NCBI GenBank assembly: GCA_959596515.1
Contig: CAUFXR010000010.1
Span: 1-42,596 of the forward strand
Source of the DNA: an uncultured Oscillospiraceae bacterium
GTDB lineage: Bacteria; Bacillota; Clostridia; Oscillospirales; Acutalibacteraceae
Length of the DNA: 42,596 nt
Direction of reading: 5' to 3'
The position numbers were made by a program, and so were the translations under genes. The notes under the pieces were generated by a model that worked only from the letters and a program-made list of their open reading frames with translations, was not told the origin of the DNA and ran no database searches. Below are positions 41,479-42,596 of this stretch, piece after piece (the first letter of the stretch is position 1; each line of letters starts with the position of its first letter).

Positions 41479-42596
41479 TTATTCCTCTACAGCGGGAGCT
41501 TCTTCAACTGCCGGCGCTTCTTCCGCAGCGGCATCAGCTTCTGTGGAGGCGACAACTTCATCAGGAGCATTAGCGGCTTCCTGAGCCTTGGCCTGAGCCT
41601 CTTCTTCCAACAGCTTGCGGATAGACAGGCTGATACGCTTCTTATCGAAGTCGATGTCAGTGATAGCTACCTTAACCACATCGCCTATTGCCAAAACATC
41701 CTGAGGCTTCTCGATTCTATGGTCGGCAATCTGAGAAATATGAATCAAACCGTCAATACCAGGCAGGATTCTCGCGAAAGCACCAAAGGTAGTCATACCA
41801 ACCACGGTAACCTCTACCACAGAGCCCACCGGATAGTCTCTCTTCAGGATCTCCCAAGGATTATCCTCAGTCTTCTTATAACCTAAAGAAATCTTGCTCT
41901 TTTCAGGATCCAGATCTTTAATGTAAACCTCTACGGTATCGCCTACGTTGACAATCTCAGAGGGATGTTTAATTCTGCTCCAGGAAAGTTCAGAAATATG
42001 AACCATGCCATCGATGCCGCCCAGGTCCACAAAAGCGCCATAAGAGGTCAAGGACTTCACAGTTCCGGTATAGACCTTACCGACTTCCGCGGTCTCCCAG
42101 AATTTTTCGGCCAGTTTCTTTCTCTCATCCTTCAAAACAGAACGAATGGAACCAACGGCGCGTCTGCGGCCGCGGTTAACCTCGATAATACGGAATTTCA
42201 CTTCCTGCTTCAGAAGATCCTCTAAAGAATCGCCTCTGGAAGCGGTAGCCTGAGAGGCGGGAATAAACACACGAACGCCATTGGTCACGGCGATCACGCC
42301 GCCCTTAATGACTTCTGTGACCACACCGGTGACAACCGTTTCATTTTCATTGGCCGCGACAATCTCTTCCCAGCCTTTAATAGCATCCAGACGCTTCTTG
42401 GAAAGCATAATGGTACCTTCCTGATCATTAGTACGCATGATCAGAAGATCCATCTCGTCACCAATCTTTACAAGGTCTTCCGCCTTAGCGTTAGGATCCG
42501 CGGAAAGCTCAGCGAGGGGAACAAATCCGGCTTGCTTTCTTCCGACATCCACATAAATCTCATTCGGAGCGATACCAACGACTACACCGTGAACTT
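41479..42596 (-). CDS. rpsA: Ribosomal protein S1 (5' end off window)
   Basis: mRNA-binding ribosomal protein with repeated S1 domains. The frame is open to the right edge, reading VHGVVVGIAPNEIYVDVGRK before the first Met-like codon at 42552. Four S1 units are visible: one partial (PNEIYVDVG onward), one divergent (FIPASQATASRG), and two canonical ones (SYGAFVDLGGIDGMVHISEL and TTFGAFARILPGIDGLIHIS). The C-terminus is acidic with an EEAPAV repeat. In many Clostridia S1 is fused to the N-terminal IspH reductase; the part that would show this is outside the window. Confidence 0.95.
   Translation of the reverse strand, partial: VHGVVVGIAPNEIYVDVGRKQAGFVPLAELSADPNAKAEDLVKIGDEMDLLIMRTNDQEGTIMLSKKRLDAIKGWEEIVAANENETVVTGVVTEVIKGGVIAVTNGVRVFIPASQATASRGDSLEDLLKQEVKFRIIEVNRGRRRAVGSIRSVLKDERKKLAEKFWETAEVGKVYTGTVKSLTSYGAFVDLGGIDGMVHISELSWSRIKHPSEIVNVGDTVEVYIKDLDPEKSKISLGYKKTEDNPWEILKRDYPVGSVVEVTVVGMTTFGAFARILPGIDGLIHISQIADHRIEKPQDVLAIGDVVKVAITDIDFDKKRISLSIRKLLEEEAQAKAQEAANAPDEVVASTEADAAAEEAPAVEEAPAVEE

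Overview
This 42.6 kb window is a chromosomal core region of a spore-forming anaerobe of the class Clostridia. Three observations support that placement: a complete eight-gene spoIIIA operon plus yunB, a ferredoxin-linked 2-oxoacid oxidoreductase operon, and the classic Firmicute riboswitches (lysine L-box, tyrosine T-box). GC content is moderate by eye and codon usage looks uniform. I see no phage, insertion sequence, CRISPR array, rRNA or tRNA. I cannot place the organism below class. Nearly everything is on the minus strand; only the lysine operon (17.7-21.0 kb) is on plus.

Layout. 1-5.9 kb: the (p)ppGpp synthetase/hydrolase gene rel (cut by the left edge), recJ, and the c-di-AMP pair cdaA-cdaR. 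5.9-8.5 kb: a cysteine desulfurase translationally coupled to a DUF3343 small protein, then the isoprenoid genes ispF and ispD. 8.5-11.9 kb: a five-gene operon with clear promoter and terminator encoding a MinD/ParA-like NTPase, a ferredoxin and the alpha, beta and gamma subunits of a 2-oxoacid:ferredoxin oxidoreductase. 11.9-13.0 kb: an SGNH hydrolase and a 68-residue protein of unknown function. 13.0-15.9 kb: an XpaC-TelA-LemA-like unit with its own promoter and terminator. 16.2-21.3 kb: queA, divergent from a lysine-riboswitch-controlled operon asd-dapA-dapB plus a free-standing aspartokinase-type regulatory (ACT) protein; the two divergent promoters share one -35 element. 21.6-23.1 kb: tyrS with a tyrosine T-box leader.

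23.1-37.7 kb is the well-known Firmicute cluster, read on minus as spoIIIAA-AB-AC-AD-AE-AF-AG-AH, nusB, a TsaD-like paralog, xseA, xseB, ispA, dxs, tlyA, nadK, argR, recN. It lacks the accB/accC/asp23/folD genes found in the Bacillus version and does not continue into spoIVB-spo0A. 37.9-42.6 kb: ligA, yunB, a Dabb-domain protein and ribosomal protein S1 (cut by the right edge).

How the genes work together. Four isoprenoid-pathway genes (ispD, ispF, dxs, ispA) occur in two places. Two nucleotide second-messenger systems (c-di-AMP and (p)ppGpp) sit side by side. The lysine operon makes the diaminopimelate/dipicolinate precursor needed for peptidoglycan and spores, and spoIIIA builds the channel between mother cell and forespore. 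No obviously new defence or mobile system is present. The most interesting items are regulatory and structural: a third arm in the tyrS T-box able to break the terminator, the shared -35 of the divergent queA/lysine promoters, the stand-alone ACT regulator, the TsaD paralog, the DUF3343-desulfurase pair, and the XpaC-TelA-LemA-like unit.
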